31,662 nt of DNA from a virus: the IMG/VR virus record IMGVR_UViG_3300035698_015428, positions 1-31,662 of that record; one strand, given 5' to 3'. Positions within the stretch are counted from its first letter, which is position 1, and every line of letters begins with the position of its first letter. Made by a program: the position numbers and the translations under genes. The notes beneath the pieces were generated by a model. That model saw only the letters and a program-made list of their open reading frames with translations, ran no database searches and had not been told where the DNA came from. This document shows positions 13,494 through 22,645 of this stretch, piece after piece.

Positions 13494-16359
13494 GGCTCTT
13501 AGCCTTTTTCTTTACTGTTCTTATATTTGCACTAGTGTAGCCCTCTTTTTTCATTTCTTTAAACAACTTATCTTTTTCTTGTATAGATTTCATATTTTTA
13601 AGTTGTCTTGCTTTGTTCCACAAAGGTATTTTTTTCCTTATTTGTTTAAAAATATTAAATAATGAAATTTGTCTAATAGCCGTGCCACCTTTTTCCCCTG
13701 CAAACCCTGTAAGACCTTTAAAGATAGTAAAAGGCAGATGAATGTCAAACTCATCTTTAATATAAGACTCTAATCCACCGTACAATGCTAAAGTACTTAA
13801 GTATTTTTTAGGTTTTGAAAGACCGTTCCAATAATCTTTCATTTTGTTAATAAATTCTTTATTTATTTTACCTTTTTTAGCAAAGCCCCACATATCTTCC
13901 GCAAATTTCTTTGCTGTATCCGCAGTTTTCTTTACATCATCTTTAGGTATACCTGTCTCTTCACTAACTTTTTCCCATTTTTTATCTTTAATGTCATCAA
14001 GTCTTTCTTTAGTGAAGTTATCTTTAAGAGACTCTTTAGCTTTAGCTTGTTCTTTAGCCTGTTCTTTTTTGTTTTTCAAAGATCTATCAATTTTTTCTTT
14101 GCGTGCAAGTTTAATCTTAGCAATCTGTTTTATCTTTTTGTCGAAATCAGAAAATCGTTTCTTTTGCTTTATGAAGTCTTTTTGGAATTCTTTAAGGTCT
14201 TTTCTAATATCTTTAAGTTGCTGTTTAACAAACGCACTACCAGGCTTTTTCAACTGATATAGAGTCTTTAGCTTATCTTTTTGTCTCTCTACTTTAGCTA
14301 CATTTATGTTCAAGTTTTTATCTAATAGCTTCTTAAATTTATCTAGCTCACGACTCTCTTCTGGAGAGGCACCTTTGTATCTGCCTTTAATGTCGGATAA
14401 CTCTTTCTTATAGTACTTTTGATAAGCTTCTAAAGGCCTTATATAGCTATCCTTGTATGGAGCATCAGCTAGGTACCCTTTCTCTAAAAGGTCCATGTAT
14501 TCTTTAAAATACTTAGTGTCCTTTTGAAACTTTCTATCTAATTCTTTAGCTGCTTCGGAGTCAGGATTGGCAGATGCTTGCTTAACTTCTTCTATATGCT
14601 CTAATATTCTTTTCTTAGCATCAGACTCTCTAAATGGCGCCCTACCTTTGGTAGATATTCCTTGAAAATCTTCTATCTTATTGTTAATACTACTGAGCTG
14701 TTTGTTTTTTCTTTCCAATGAAAGCCGAGTAAACTTCTTTTCACCAGGGGAGATATCCTTTGCTTCAAGACGGGATTCGTATTTATCGATCTCTGATTGA
14801 AGTTTTCTTTGTGTAGGTAAAAGCTTTTCCACAGTACTACTTGCAGCTTCTCTTTTTAATGTTTCTCTAACTGTTAAAGGCTTATCTTTCTTTATTTGTG
14901 CTTCTGCAGCTTTTGCTAAATACTTTTCTACCGGTCTTTCTGCAACTCTTTCTGCTACTTGACGAGGAGTTGGCTTATCAGTATCTGTAACCTTAATAGA
15001 TTCCTTAAATACATCCCTAGATTTAGAGTAGTCAGTTGTAACATCTTTTACTACCCTAACCATGTCATTAGGATTATTAATGTCATAACCCCCACCAGCA
15101 ATCTTAACTTCTATCTGCTTGGCAGCTTCTGCGACAGGCATCTTAGATTCTTCAAAGTAGTTATAAGCTTTTTTAGAATTCTTACCCGCACCTTTAAGGA
15201 GGTCAAAACCTAGAAATGTAGCTAAACTAGTTCCATATTCTTTAATAGAAGGAATACGACCTTCTGAGGCCCCTTTAGCTGTTTCAAATACGGCTGCTTT
15301 ACTACCTGCATTAAGAACAGCTTTAACAGCTGATCCACCTTTCATATTAAAAATGTTTTTTAATGCTGGAATTTTATTTAACAATTGTCCCATTGGTAAC
15401 ATCGATGTTAAAGCATATAATGCACCTGTTTTACCTGCTTTTGCAGTTACATCTTTTACATTTTTAGCTGACTCAACAAATCTACCAAAGCTTGCATCCC
15501 CTCCATTATCAGTATATTCCATATACTCTTTAAGAGATGACTCTATTAAAGCAGGTAAACCCAAACCTAGTGCTCCTGAACCTGCAGGTCCTGCTACTAT
15601 ACCCCCAGCTGCTGCACCAGTTAAATAAAAAGGCGCATCTGTAACAAAGTTTTTAATTCCTTGTACCATACTTTTTAATGTAGAAGGGTTTTTTATTCCC
15701 GTACGCTTCTGAAATGCCGATTCTCCTTCTCCTTCAAGAACTGCACTTGTTCTTGCACCAATACCACTGGAAGGTCCAAATAAAACGTCAGTAAATGATT
15801 CTTTATCTTCTACTAGTTCTCCTCGCGGTCCTTGGTAAACTTCTTGCTGCTCATTTAGTGTTTGGTCTAACACTCCACCTTCACGCTGCCCACCTTGTAG
15901 TTGTCCAAGATTACCTGACAGGAAATCATTATAAGCTTTGAGGGTAGCTTGTTCTCTTCCCATTGTTGGGATGTCTTTTTGAGAAGCCATCATAATAGCA
16001 TTAAAATCTTCAGGACCCATTTCCTCAAGAGTATCTTTAGGTACTCCCATTTGCCCTAAAGTAGGCTTAACTTTAGTTAGAGGATAGGGAGCATTTTCAC
16101 TTTGCGCTTCTTGTTGTTGCTTTTGGTATTTACCAATTTGATCATAAAATTTAATCACATCGTTGACTGGCGCACCTTGATCAACTGCTTTAAGAGCATG
16201 TTGGAGAGTACCTAATGGAGAAGCATCTTTAGGAAGCGTGTTATAATTATTAATTAAAGCATCTGATGTCCTACGATTCCTAAATCCTTCTCCAAAACTT
16301 TTTCCTAAATTGCCTAAAGCTTCGTTAAGAGCTCCACCTGTCTGATATGAATAAACCAT
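13468..16359 (-). CDS. Large internal virion / DNA-ejection protein (963 aa)
   Basis: 963 residues, the largest gene. The N-terminus (YSYQTGGALNEALGNLGKSF) is glycine-rich and similar to podovirus ejection proteins. Residues about 240-400 contain hydrophobic and small-residue stretches (GAAAGGIVAGPAGSGALGLG, AKAGKTGALYALTSMLPMGQ) suited to membrane insertion. From about 470 to 850 the protein is a long lysine- and glutamate-rich helical region (ERKNKQLSSINNKIEDF, FVKQQLKDIRKDLKEFQKDF). A second hydrophobic patch lies near 865-900. These proteins leave the head first and form a conduit for DNA. No lytic transglycosylase motif was found. Function inferred from size, composition and order. Confidence 0.7.
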   Translation of the reverse strand: MVYSYQTGGALNEALGNLGKSFGEGFRNRRTSDALINNYNTLPKDASPLGTLQHALKAVDQGAPVNDVIKFYDQIGKYQKQQQEAQSENAPYPLTKVKPTLGQMGVPKDTLEEMGPEDFNAIMMASQKDIPTMGREQATLKAYNDFLSGNLGQLQGGQREGGVLDQTLNEQQEVYQGPRGELVEDKESFTDVLFGPSSGIGARTSAVLEGEGESAFQKRTGIKNPSTLKSMVQGIKNFVTDAPFYLTGAAAGGIVAGPAGSGALGLGLPALIESSLKEYMEYTDNGGDASFGRFVESAKNVKDVTAKAGKTGALYALTSMLPMGQLLNKIPALKNIFNMKGGSAVKAVLNAGSKAAVFETAKGASEGRIPSIKEYGTSLATFLGFDLLKGAGKNSKKAYNYFEESKMPVAEAAKQIEVKIAGGGYDINNPNDMVRVVKDVTTDYSKSRDVFKESIKVTDTDKPTPRQVAERVAERPVEKYLAKAAEAQIKKDKPLTVRETLKREAASSTVEKLLPTQRKLQSEIDKYESRLEAKDISPGEKKFTRLSLERKNKQLSSINNKIEDFQGISTKGRAPFRESDAKKRILEHIEEVKQASANPDSEAAKELDRKFQKDTKYFKEYMDLLEKGYLADAPYKDSYIRPLEAYQKYYKKELSDIKGRYKGASPEESRELDKFKKLLDKNLNINVAKVERQKDKLKTLYQLKKPGSAFVKQQLKDIRKDLKEFQKDFIKQKKRFSDFDKKIKQIAKIKLARKEKIDRSLKNKKEQAKEQAKAKESLKDNFTKERLDDIKDKKWEKVSEETGIPKDDVKKTADTAKKFAEDMWGFAKKGKINKEFINKMKDYWNGLSKPKKYLSTLALYGGLESYIKDEFDIHLPFTIFKGLTGFAGEKGGTAIRQISLFNIFKQIRKKIPLWNKARQLKNMKSIQEKDKLFKEMKKEGYTSANIRTVKKKAKSPSFLMSLL

Positions 16360-16382
16360 TTTATCTCCTAATGCTACTGCAT

Positions 16383-16916
16383 TTATCTTTTAAAGCTATT
16401 AAGTATACCGGCTAACGCTCCACCTGCCCCGCCTGCTAATCCACCACCAGCTCCTGACGCAACAGCATTTAATATTCCTGGTAGTAAACCTGCTTGTTGA
16501 TTCATCACAGGCTCAAACGCTCTAGTGTTCATCATTCCGCCCAGACCTTGCAGTGCTCCCATCTGATTTTGTCTTTGTTGGTTATATTGACCCAACATAC
16601 CTTGACCTAACTGAGAAGACAGATCCGTTGCTGATTGAGCAAGAGCTCTATTAAGTGAAGAACCACCTGATTCATCCATCCCTAGGAAGCTTTCTTTGAT
16701 TGTGGGAATAATGTTTCGCTGAAGATTCTGTTGAGCAGGCTCGATAAAACTCTTTTGGTAGAAATCTTGAAACTCATCTGGAGAATAGTCTTGAAGAAGA
16801 TTACCATATGCCTGTTGTGCATTACCCGTTTGCCCACCTAATACACTAGATAGAAAATTTTGTTGTTGTGGAGTAAGTAAATCTATATTTTCTTCTCTTT
16901 GGGCGCCGCCCATCAT
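16383..16916 (-). CDS. Internal virion / DNA-transfer-like protein (177 aa)
   Basis: 177 residues starting MMGGAQREENIDLLTPQQQN. Gln/Asn/Gly-rich, with a helical middle (DEFQDFYQKSFIEPAQQNLQ) and a glycine-alanine C-terminus (AVASGAGGGLAGGAGGALAG) that could enter membranes. Short glutamine-rich genes beside a long ejection protein are usual in P22- and T7-like podoviruses. Order supports a role in genome delivery. The upstream 60 bases (16917-16976) hold only the ribosome region, with no gene. Confidence 0.65.
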   Translation of the reverse strand: MMGGAQREENIDLLTPQQQNFLSSVLGGQTGNAQQAYGNLLQDYSPDEFQDFYQKSFIEPAQQNLQRNIIPTIKESFLGMDESGGSSLNRALAQSATDLSSQLGQGMLGQYNQQRQNQMGALQGLGGMMNTRAFEPVMNQQAGLLPGILNAVASGAGGGLAGGAGGALAGILNSFKR

Positions 16917-16976
16917 CGTTTTTCCAATAATAACCTCAGTGCAACTTTAGGTGTAATGTGTTGCCCATTATTTAAT

Positions 16977-17489
16977 TTATAACTTTTCATTTAGAACTTC
17001 GTCCTTCTCATTATCACAAGGTTCCTCAGTAATTTTTTCTTCTCCGCTGTATTCCATTAATACAGCCTTTGACTTTTTAAAGCCATGTCTTTGAGAGTGA
17101 CGTGGACTATTTGTTATCCAATATATTTTGTTAAGGCCACCACCTTTTGCAATAGCTTTAATGTGAATACATAACTTATCAACTGCACCACCACTCTTGG
17201 TATACTCTTTATCTACAGAATAGGTCTGGATAATCAAATCTTTGGTGAGCGGATCAACGCATACCCACAGGAACCCTTTTATCATATTCTCTTCATTTGC
17301 AAGAAAGTATAAATGAGAGAATGGATTTAGCACTCTTCCCTCACGAGTATTAACATAACACATGTTTTCTTGATATTTTAAGAAATCATCTACTTCATAG
17401 TCCCTGTGTTTTACTTGTTCAACCAAGTACTTTGGTAATAACGATGGTGTAGTACTTCTTACCCATCTTAATTCTTCCATTTTACTCAT
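16977..17489 (-). CDS. GNAT-like acetyltransferase fold protein (170 aa)
   Basis: 170 residues. The strand-helix order and phrases such as ENMIKGFLWVCVDPLTKDLI, IIQTYSVDKEYTKSGGAVDK, LCIHIKAIAKGGGLNKIYW and SPRHSQRHGFKKSKAVLMEY fit the GNAT fold (strand 4, acetyl-CoA loop, late GF). The loop AKGGGLN is not the exact Q/R-x-x-G-x-G/A motif, so activity is uncertain. Such proteins recur beside tail genes in podoviruses; the substrate is unknown. The C-terminus is an acidic tail (EEKITEEPCDNEKDE). Its start overlaps the upstream gene by 8 bases. Confidence 0.6.
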   Translation of the reverse strand: MSKMEELRWVRSTTPSLLPKYLVEQVKHRDYEVDDFLKYQENMCYVNTREGRVLNPFSHLYFLANEENMIKGFLWVCVDPLTKDLIIQTYSVDKEYTKSGGAVDKLCIHIKAIAKGGGLNKIYWITNSPRHSQRHGFKKSKAVLMEYSGEEKITEEPCDNEKDEVLNEKL

Positions 17490-18024
17490 CGCTTATTCCT
17501 ATATATCTAAGGTGAAAATCTATTGCTCCTGATGCAGGAACATTCATAATTGCTAACCCTACCCCTGATCCGGATGTATAAATCAGTCCTCTATAAGTAT
17601 CTGGCGTGGCGGCAATGTTTGCAGTAGTGCCTGTAGCATAGGTAATGTTACTAGTTATGCAAGTACCAACAAAGGGTATTCCCCCACTTTTTGTAGCAAG
17701 ATAGGGTAATTCTACATACAAGAATCCAGTAGCTGTGGTTGCTCCCCAAGCAATATTACCCCAGACTTCAGTCATAATCCCTTGCCGATGCACCCATCCT
17801 ATTTGATTTGTATAGGTGAATGTCCCCGAAGCAGTGGTTCCTGCGAGAGTAGGGATCCATTGAGAAGAATCGACGTCAGCATAGTTACGTATGGTACCAT
17901 TCACATTATCAGATAAATTCTCATACATATCTTCTAATCTAGTGATTAAATTCTCTATAAAATTAGTAGGATCAGATTCATAATCTTCTGGCTGAGGTAA
18001 ATTTATTGTAGTAGGTAATGTCAT
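17482..18024 (-). CDS. Tail-associated protein (180 aa)
   Basis: 180 residues. The N-terminus (MTLPTTINLPQPEDYESDPT, ENLITRLEDMYENLSDNVNG) is helical, and the rest is beta-rich (GTFTYTNQIGWVHRQGIMTE, GNIAWGATTATGFLYVELPY), ending in SGAIDFHLRYIG. The WVHRQG-to-LRYIG part resembles short fibre or tip domains found at the end of phage tail proteins. It lies next to the nozzle-like gene and overlaps the GNAT gene, so it may be a short fibre or plug protein. Confidence 0.65.
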   Translation of the reverse strand: MTLPTTINLPQPEDYESDPTNFIENLITRLEDMYENLSDNVNGTIRNYADVDSSQWIPTLAGTTASGTFTYTNQIGWVHRQGIMTEVWGNIAWGATTATGFLYVELPYLATKSGGIPFVGTCITSNITYATGTTANIAATPDTYRGLIYTSGSGVGLAIMNVPASGAIDFHLRYIGISDE

Positions 18025-18039
18025 ATTTTTTACTTATCT

Positions 18040-20166
18040 TTAGTTAATAGTACGTCTTCCTCTAGGGCGGAAACTGGGTTTTATTGAATGAAGTCTAAAT
18101 GGTGCATCTCCACCATTAATATTCACTTTTATCCAATGTATATATCCTATTCCCCCACCATAAGCTCTTAACCATGTTCTTGTCTGGTAATATTCTTTTA
18201 GATAGACAGATGCTCCCCCTCTATAAGGAGTAAACAATGTGGCATCCACACCATCTAAAGTGAATGTATTCCCGTTGATGACAGTAATAGTATACCCATT
18301 ACCACTATTTACACTCTCCATTCCCCATCTAGCATTTCCTCCGCTAGTATATGGTGTATAAGCTGTGGAATTTATTCCCTGTAGCTCGAACGTATTACCT
18401 GATATGTTAGCGACAATATAAGAATTAGTACCTGTATAGTTTACTTCTGTCATTCCACCAACGCTGTACATAGAAATGATTATTCCATTGGTTAAATCCC
18501 CTATAGAGTTTACAGTTACCACGGCTGGATTAGCTTGGGTGATACCTGTTACATTAATCTCATCAGAAGTACTACCATAAATATAAGCAATATTACCAGT
18601 AACAAGACCATGTCCCGGAGCAGTAATTTGACAAGGCGAATCATTAGTGACAGAAGTAACAGTGGCCACGTAGTTAAGGTTAGGTAAAAACTTAATATCC
18701 TGAGTAACGTATGGACTATCTTGGTCATTAACATAAAATTCTACGGTACCCTTAGTCTCTCTATCAGTATCTACATAGAAGTCCACATAACTCATTTGTG
18801 CTTCTTTACCTTCACTTTGGTATGGATTCCATGATGCTGTAGTAAATGTTGCACTGGTATTTGTCTCTAAATCTTTGGCTCCAAATTGCAGCTCAAATAT
18901 ATTCCCATTTATATCTCCTCCTAGTAATATATCTTCTTTCTCGTCGAAATACCAATCTTGTAAAGTATCTTCACCCATTTCATCTATAGAATAATCTAAA
19001 TTTTTAGCAGATGTGAAATCATCTAAACTGTAATCTAATGCTGTATTGCCATATCCTAAGCAGTTTAAGGCGATAGAATATGTAGTGAACGCTTTTGATT
19101 CATCATCAAAGATTAGTGCCTTATCATTCTCTGTAGATTCTTGAGAGGGATATAGCGTCCACCATCGTTGTGTTTGATAGCTTCTATAACAAAATATCTT
19201 TTGGAACTCTTCAAAATTCACTTTGTTGTTAGTAAAATCAACAATCCTTTGATCTATCCTCTTAGTTTCTGAACCATTCGTACCGGTGATCCCTCTAATA
19301 CCAATTGAAATAGCATTTCTATCATAAAGAACTGATGCCATCTTCCCATCGCATGCTCTATAACTATTCAATCGTACCCATTTAAACGCTTTATTAGGAT
19401 CAGATGTAGCCTGTAATGACCATACAGAGTTTGTGAAGAAAACTATTATCTGATTTTGTAAAGACTGTGCCGATACTATCTGATCCCCAGTTCCCGCATC
19501 TGCATAATCACCTCCGCCTGCAATTGTATCTACCCAGTTATAAGGAGATTGTTTAGCACACCACCTAGCTCTTTGAGGATGAGAAGTAGTGACAGTTGTC
19601 ACTGAGTCATATTCATAAGTATATAAGACTACTAATCTTTGTCCTAATGTGAATATTAGCTTACCTCCATAAAGAGTTTGAGTAGCACCAACATCTAATG
19701 TAGGTATAAATGAATTAGTGACCGTCGGAGTATTATCATCGAAATATCTTATTCCATCTAATCCCCCTGCATACTCTTTTCCATTTGTAAAATATAACCT
19801 ATTCACAACATTAGAGCTCTGCCAATTACAGCCCCAAATAAAATCGTATGCGTCACCACTAAATATTGATGCAACATCTAATAAAACAAACGATAAGGTG
19901 GTAGAATTATATAAATATGCCCTGGTTAAATCGAATGCTAAGGTAGATTTTGAACCGTCAGATTTAATAAATCGTTGTATACCCATAACCCTAGTGCCAT
20001 TACTTAAAGTACCAAATAGGCGATATCCTGATCTTTTTTCTAGAAACCCATGATGTATATGAACATTATCAGCTTCTCTAAATGAATCTGGAGGTGCTAG
20101 CCATGGCTCTTTGTCAGTATCTATCCCTGTCTTAAAAGGAGCAATAATCATTGTTTTGAACGACAT
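18040..20166 (-). CDS. Tail nozzle / stabilisation-like protein with inserted beta domains (708 aa)
   Basis: 708 residues. The N-terminus (APFKTGIDTDKEPWLAPPDS, READNVHIHHGFLEKRSGYR) and the propeller-like middle (NRLYFTNGKEYAGGLDGIRY, VVLYTYEYDS, FFTNSVWSLQATSDP) resemble the tubular tail proteins of podoviruses (T7 gp12 / P22 gp10 type), which extend the portal channel. At about 500-655 extra beta domains are inserted, including an FCCH-like one (ITQANPAVVTVNSIGDLTNG, MTEVNYTGTNSYIVANIS) that matches residues 103-178 of the fibre protein at 11331. The core resumes with TRTWLRAYGGGIGYIHW and a basic end (FRPRGRRTIN). Function by fold and order. Confidence 0.75.
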   Translation of the reverse strand: MSFKTMIIAPFKTGIDTDKEPWLAPPDSFREADNVHIHHGFLEKRSGYRLFGTLSNGTRVMGIQRFIKSDGSKSTLAFDLTRAYLYNSTTLSFVLLDVASIFSGDAYDFIWGCNWQSSNVVNRLYFTNGKEYAGGLDGIRYFDDNTPTVTNSFIPTLDVGATQTLYGGKLIFTLGQRLVVLYTYEYDSVTTVTTSHPQRARWCAKQSPYNWVDTIAGGGDYADAGTGDQIVSAQSLQNQIIVFFTNSVWSLQATSDPNKAFKWVRLNSYRACDGKMASVLYDRNAISIGIRGITGTNGSETKRIDQRIVDFTNNKVNFEEFQKIFCYRSYQTQRWWTLYPSQESTENDKALIFDDESKAFTTYSIALNCLGYGNTALDYSLDDFTSAKNLDYSIDEMGEDTLQDWYFDEKEDILLGGDINGNIFELQFGAKDLETNTSATFTTASWNPYQSEGKEAQMSYVDFYVDTDRETKGTVEFYVNDQDSPYVTQDIKFLPNLNYVATVTSVTNDSPCQITAPGHGLVTGNIAYIYGSTSDEINVTGITQANPAVVTVNSIGDLTNGIIISMYSVGGMTEVNYTGTNSYIVANISGNTFELQGINSTAYTPYTSGGNARWGMESVNSGNGYTITVINGNTFTLDGVDATLFTPYRGGASVYLKEYYQTRTWLRAYGGGIGYIHWIKVNINGGDAPFRLHSIKPSFRPRGRRTIN

Positions 20167-20167
20167 C

Positions 20168-20698
20168 TTAATATCCTATGGCTACATAATAATAAGTACG
20201 AGGTGAACCACCTGAGGAGCTAGTGGCTGCAGTGAAGCTTGTTGAAGTCAGAGTGGTAACACGCCCATAAGCATTTCCTGTGCAAGTTAACTGTACATTT
20301 AAGGTATTGGTAGGAAAAGCTACTGGATATGTAACGACAGTTCCTCCTATCGTTACCGATGCAGTGCCCCATTTCATAATAACCCCGCCAGGTAAAAATA
20401 CTGTACCTTCGGTTCCTATTGTTGCAGGTGTTGATGTAAACTGCGTAATAACTGAGTTCTCATCTATACCAAATAATCCAGGAAGACCATTACTATCTTC
20501 TTTGCTATACAATACAAAAGAATCAGGAATTGCTGAGGGATCATTACTAGGTCCAGAAACTGTTCTGTTATTAAGATTTATTGCCTTAGGCTTAAAAGTG
20601 AGATCACCTTCCTGAATGGCACTAAAATTCGGCCGTATCACCGTTCCTAAATTTCTTATCTTAGTATTATCTTGTGGTTCGCCTACTTGCCAAGCCAT
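20168..20698 (-). CDS. Tail-fibre-like protein with gp53-like C-terminal domain (176 aa)
   Basis: 176 residues starting MAWQVGEPQDNTKIRNLGTV; only 1 base separates it from the nozzle-like gene. The C-terminal domain from about residue 100 (FLPGGVIMKWGTASVTIGGT, VVTYPVAFPT, VQLTCTGNAYGRVTTLTSTS, RTYYYVAIGY) has the G-x-I-x-x-W-G ... YPVAFP ... Y/W-x-A-I-G-Y signature of gp53-like tail-fibre tips. The N-terminal 95 residues are a virion-anchoring region (SKEDSNGLPGLFGIDENSVI). Probably a second type of short fibre bound near the nozzle. Confidence 0.75.
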   Translation of the reverse strand: MAWQVGEPQDNTKIRNLGTVIRPNFSAIQEGDLTFKPKAINLNNRTVSGPSNDPSAIPDSFVLYSKEDSNGLPGLFGIDENSVITQFTSTPATIGTEGTVFLPGGVIMKWGTASVTIGGTVVTYPVAFPTNTLNVQLTCTGNAYGRVTTLTSTSFTAATSSSGGSPRTYYYVAIGY

Positions 20699-20707
20699 AT
20701 ATGCTCC

Positions 20708-21604
20708 TTAAAATGTTGGTTGTGCTCTTACATTTAGTAAGTTTTGATTTGTTCTTCTTAATACATATGCTACCTGCTCTTTATATAGGGCAGTAATTTC
20801 TGCATATCCGTCCATTTCGCCGTAATCTACTAAGATCTCTCTAGCGGTACCATATACTATGCATCTACCCCATTCATTCAATCCTGGGGTGTCTGTGGCG
20901 TTATCTAGGGCAGTTACTACACTATAAGCCTGCATTTTTATCTTATACGCTTGGTCAGGTATAGGGAATAACTGAAATTGGTTATTGTACATCAAAATAG
21001 CTTGAGGTCTTTTAGCTGCAAAGACAACATAGTTAAAATGAATGTTTTGTCCATTTGCTGGTGCCGTATTGAATGATACTGTAACAGTTCCTGCCAGGTA
21101 ATTTATAGTAGCAGTACCAGCCAAGTTTCCTGTAACAATAACATTATCAATAGTCCAGTCTTTATTGGTATCTTCAAACAGCTCAACATTATCAGTAATA
21201 GTCACTGTTCCTGGCATAATAGGGTAACCAGTGATAGTTGTTGTAAACGTAGTAGTGGCCCCATCACCTACCCAAGGAGTAAGAAAAGTATACTGTTGTG
21301 GATTGTTCTCGAAGAAATACGCAGGGTTTTGATACCACAGCATATCGAGATTATCACATTTAGCTGGTGGTTCGAAATTAGTATATGTCTCCATAGGCAT
21401 ATCATAGTAAGCCTGATTAGCACTTGTCATAAACGTGTAGTACGCATGCTTTTTCTCTAACTTAACCTCTGCAGGGAACGTTAAAGTATAAAACTGATTT
21501 ATCCTAGTTTTTAAATCAGCATTACTAATCTCAGAAGAGGTAAATCTTCCAGTAACTTTTCTTATTGTCTGCTGAATATTTGATAGAGTCCACTCAGATG
21601 CCAT
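20708..21604 (-). CDS. Head-to-tail adaptor-like protein (298 aa)
   Basis: 298 residues. The N-terminal helices (EWTLSNIQQTIRKVTGRFTS, NADLKTRINQFYTLTFPAEV) and C-terminal helices (GLNEWGRCIVYGTAREILVD, EITALYKEQVAYVLRRTNQN) fit the helical adaptor that binds under the portal (P22 gp4 type). Between them, at about 107-195, lies a beta domain (GDGATTTFTTTITGYPIMPG, TATINYLAGTVTVSFN, NIHFNYVVF), an insertion seen in several phage adaptors. Located between nozzle and capsid genes. Good agreement of fold order and position. Confidence 0.72.
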   Translation of the reverse strand: MASEWTLSNIQQTIRKVTGRFTSSEISNADLKTRINQFYTLTFPAEVKLEKKHAYYTFMTSANQAYYDMPMETYTNFEPPAKCDNLDMLWYQNPAYFFENNPQQYTFLTPWVGDGATTTFTTTITGYPIMPGTVTITDNVELFEDTNKDWTIDNVIVTGNLAGTATINYLAGTVTVSFNTAPANGQNIHFNYVVFAAKRPQAILMYNNQFQLFPIPDQAYKIKMQAYSVVTALDNATDTPGLNEWGRCIVYGTAREILVDYGEMDGYAEITALYKEQVAYVLRRTNQNLLNVRAQPTF

Positions 21605-21606
21605 GA

Positions 21607-21963
21607 TTAACCTTTGTTAAATACTTGTCTCATTTGAAAACGAGGAGTTCTTCCTACCTCAGCCATTTCTTTACCACCAACGCCATCCGGACGCCAATCG
21701 TATATAGGCATAGAACATGATTCTATATGCCTAGCGATATGTCTTGGTAGTGTATATGTCGCACCATGCATAAGATGGATATTTTCTGATTTCTTAGTAC
21801 TTCCATATGGGAAAGTAATAGCCAGTCCAGTATCTTCAATGTTTTGGAAGATAAAATCTTGCATTTCTTTTAAGAACTTTTCTTCTTTTTCTGATTTTGG
21901 TTGCTCACCAACTATAGGAAGATTCTTGATCTTTTCCATATTATTATTTTTGATTTTACTCAT
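21607..21963 (-). CDS. Conserved-type hypothetical virion-operon protein (118 aa)
   Basis: 118 residues with AAGGAG 6 bases before the first ATG. Basic and helical at the N-terminus (EKIKNLPIVGEQPKSEKEEK), then a compact core (LAITFPYGSTKKSENIHLMH, ATYTLPRHIARHIESCSMPI) and a C-terminus with RTPRFQMRQVF. The HIARHI...P.Y.W pattern is one I recall from short proteins between capsid and adaptor genes in N4-gp56-type phages. Function unknown; possibly head completion. Preceded by a stem-loop at 21982-22014. Confidence 0.65.
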   Translation of the reverse strand: MSKIKNNNMEKIKNLPIVGEQPKSEKEEKFLKEMQDFIFQNIEDTGLAITFPYGSTKKSENIHLMHGATYTLPRHIARHIESCSMPIYDWRPDGVGGKEMAEVGRTPRFQMRQVFNKG

Positions 21964-21981
21964 TTTTTCTCCTTAATTAAA

Positions 21982-22014
21982 TAGGCGGAGGAAAAGGGTA
22001 TAGACCCCCGCCTA
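21982..22014 (-). terminator. GC-rich stem-loop, partial terminator after the capsid genes
   Basis: TAGGCGG (21982-21988) pairs with CCGCCTA (22008-22014), extended by three more bases with one mismatch. Read on the minus strand it follows the stop at 22020 and is trailed by ATTTAATT, an imperfect T tract. It could lower transcription of downstream tail genes compared with capsid genes, or stabilise the capsid message. Confidence 0.6.
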
Positions 22015-22019
22015 AGGTT

Positions 22020-22616
22020 TTATGATACTGAGTTTGATCCTTCGAATACTGCAACCATTGCTGCATCATTCGCTCCAACCATTCCTGTACCTATAGTTCC
22101 GCCTTCAATAGCAACGTTTACTAATGGATAAGGAACACCTGCTATGCTAGAAACTTGTGATAAGAAACCACCAGATACCCAAGCGCTAAAACCAGCTGCT
22201 GTACTTTCATCACAAGTAATTTGTGTTGCTGATACTGCATTAACTGTGTAGTTAGCATTTACTGTCGTACCTGTTTGATCATCTGAGATTTCTGTTGCTT
22301 TAACAACATCACCTACAGCAAAGCTAAACTGATCAAGGTATGAACAAGTAAAGATTGTATCTGCTGCAAGTGTTACAGCTGTTATAGGTGCACCAAATAA
22401 AGCACTTTGTGCTAGTGGTGTGAAACCATTAGATGTAGTTACGGCTCCTGTAGACATGGTAATGTAATACCCATTAGGCATTCCGTATACCCACATCCAA
22501 GATTCACCATTAGTTACATCAATAGTTCTAGCCATTGAAACTGCAAAACCAACTGATTGGCTTCTTGCAACGGCTGCAGCTGGGTTTGTCCAGCTAACTG
22601 TTTTCATTTGTGACAT
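22020..22616 (-). CDS. Putative head decoration protein (198 aa)
   Basis: 198 residues. Starts SQMKTVSWTNPAAAVARSQS, then beta-rich segments (TNGESWMWVYGMPNGYYITM, ANYTVNAVSATQITCDESTA), a loop with AAGFSAWVSGG and an end of AMVAVFEGSNSVS. It lies between capsid and adaptor genes, where capsid-decorating proteins commonly occur. The stop is followed by the stem-loop at 21982-22014. No firm family; the decoration role is inferred from position and composition. Confidence 0.55.
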   Translation of the reverse strand: MSQMKTVSWTNPAAAVARSQSVGFAVSMARTIDVTNGESWMWVYGMPNGYYITMSTGAVTTSNGFTPLAQSALFGAPITAVTLAADTIFTCSYLDQFSFAVGDVVKATEISDDQTGTTVNANYTVNAVSATQITCDESTAAGFSAWVSGGFLSQVSSIAGVPYPLVNVAIEGGTIGTGMVGANDAAMVAVFEGSNSVS

Positions 22617-22645
22617 AATTGTCTCCTTTTAATTTTTTATCGACC

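Noticed and set aside
13468-16359. Lytic transglycosylase domain in the 963-residue internal protein
   Set aside because: I looked for the E-S-x-x-N-P-x-A-x-S type motif and glycine-rich catalytic pattern and did not find them; only helical and small-residue segments are visible.
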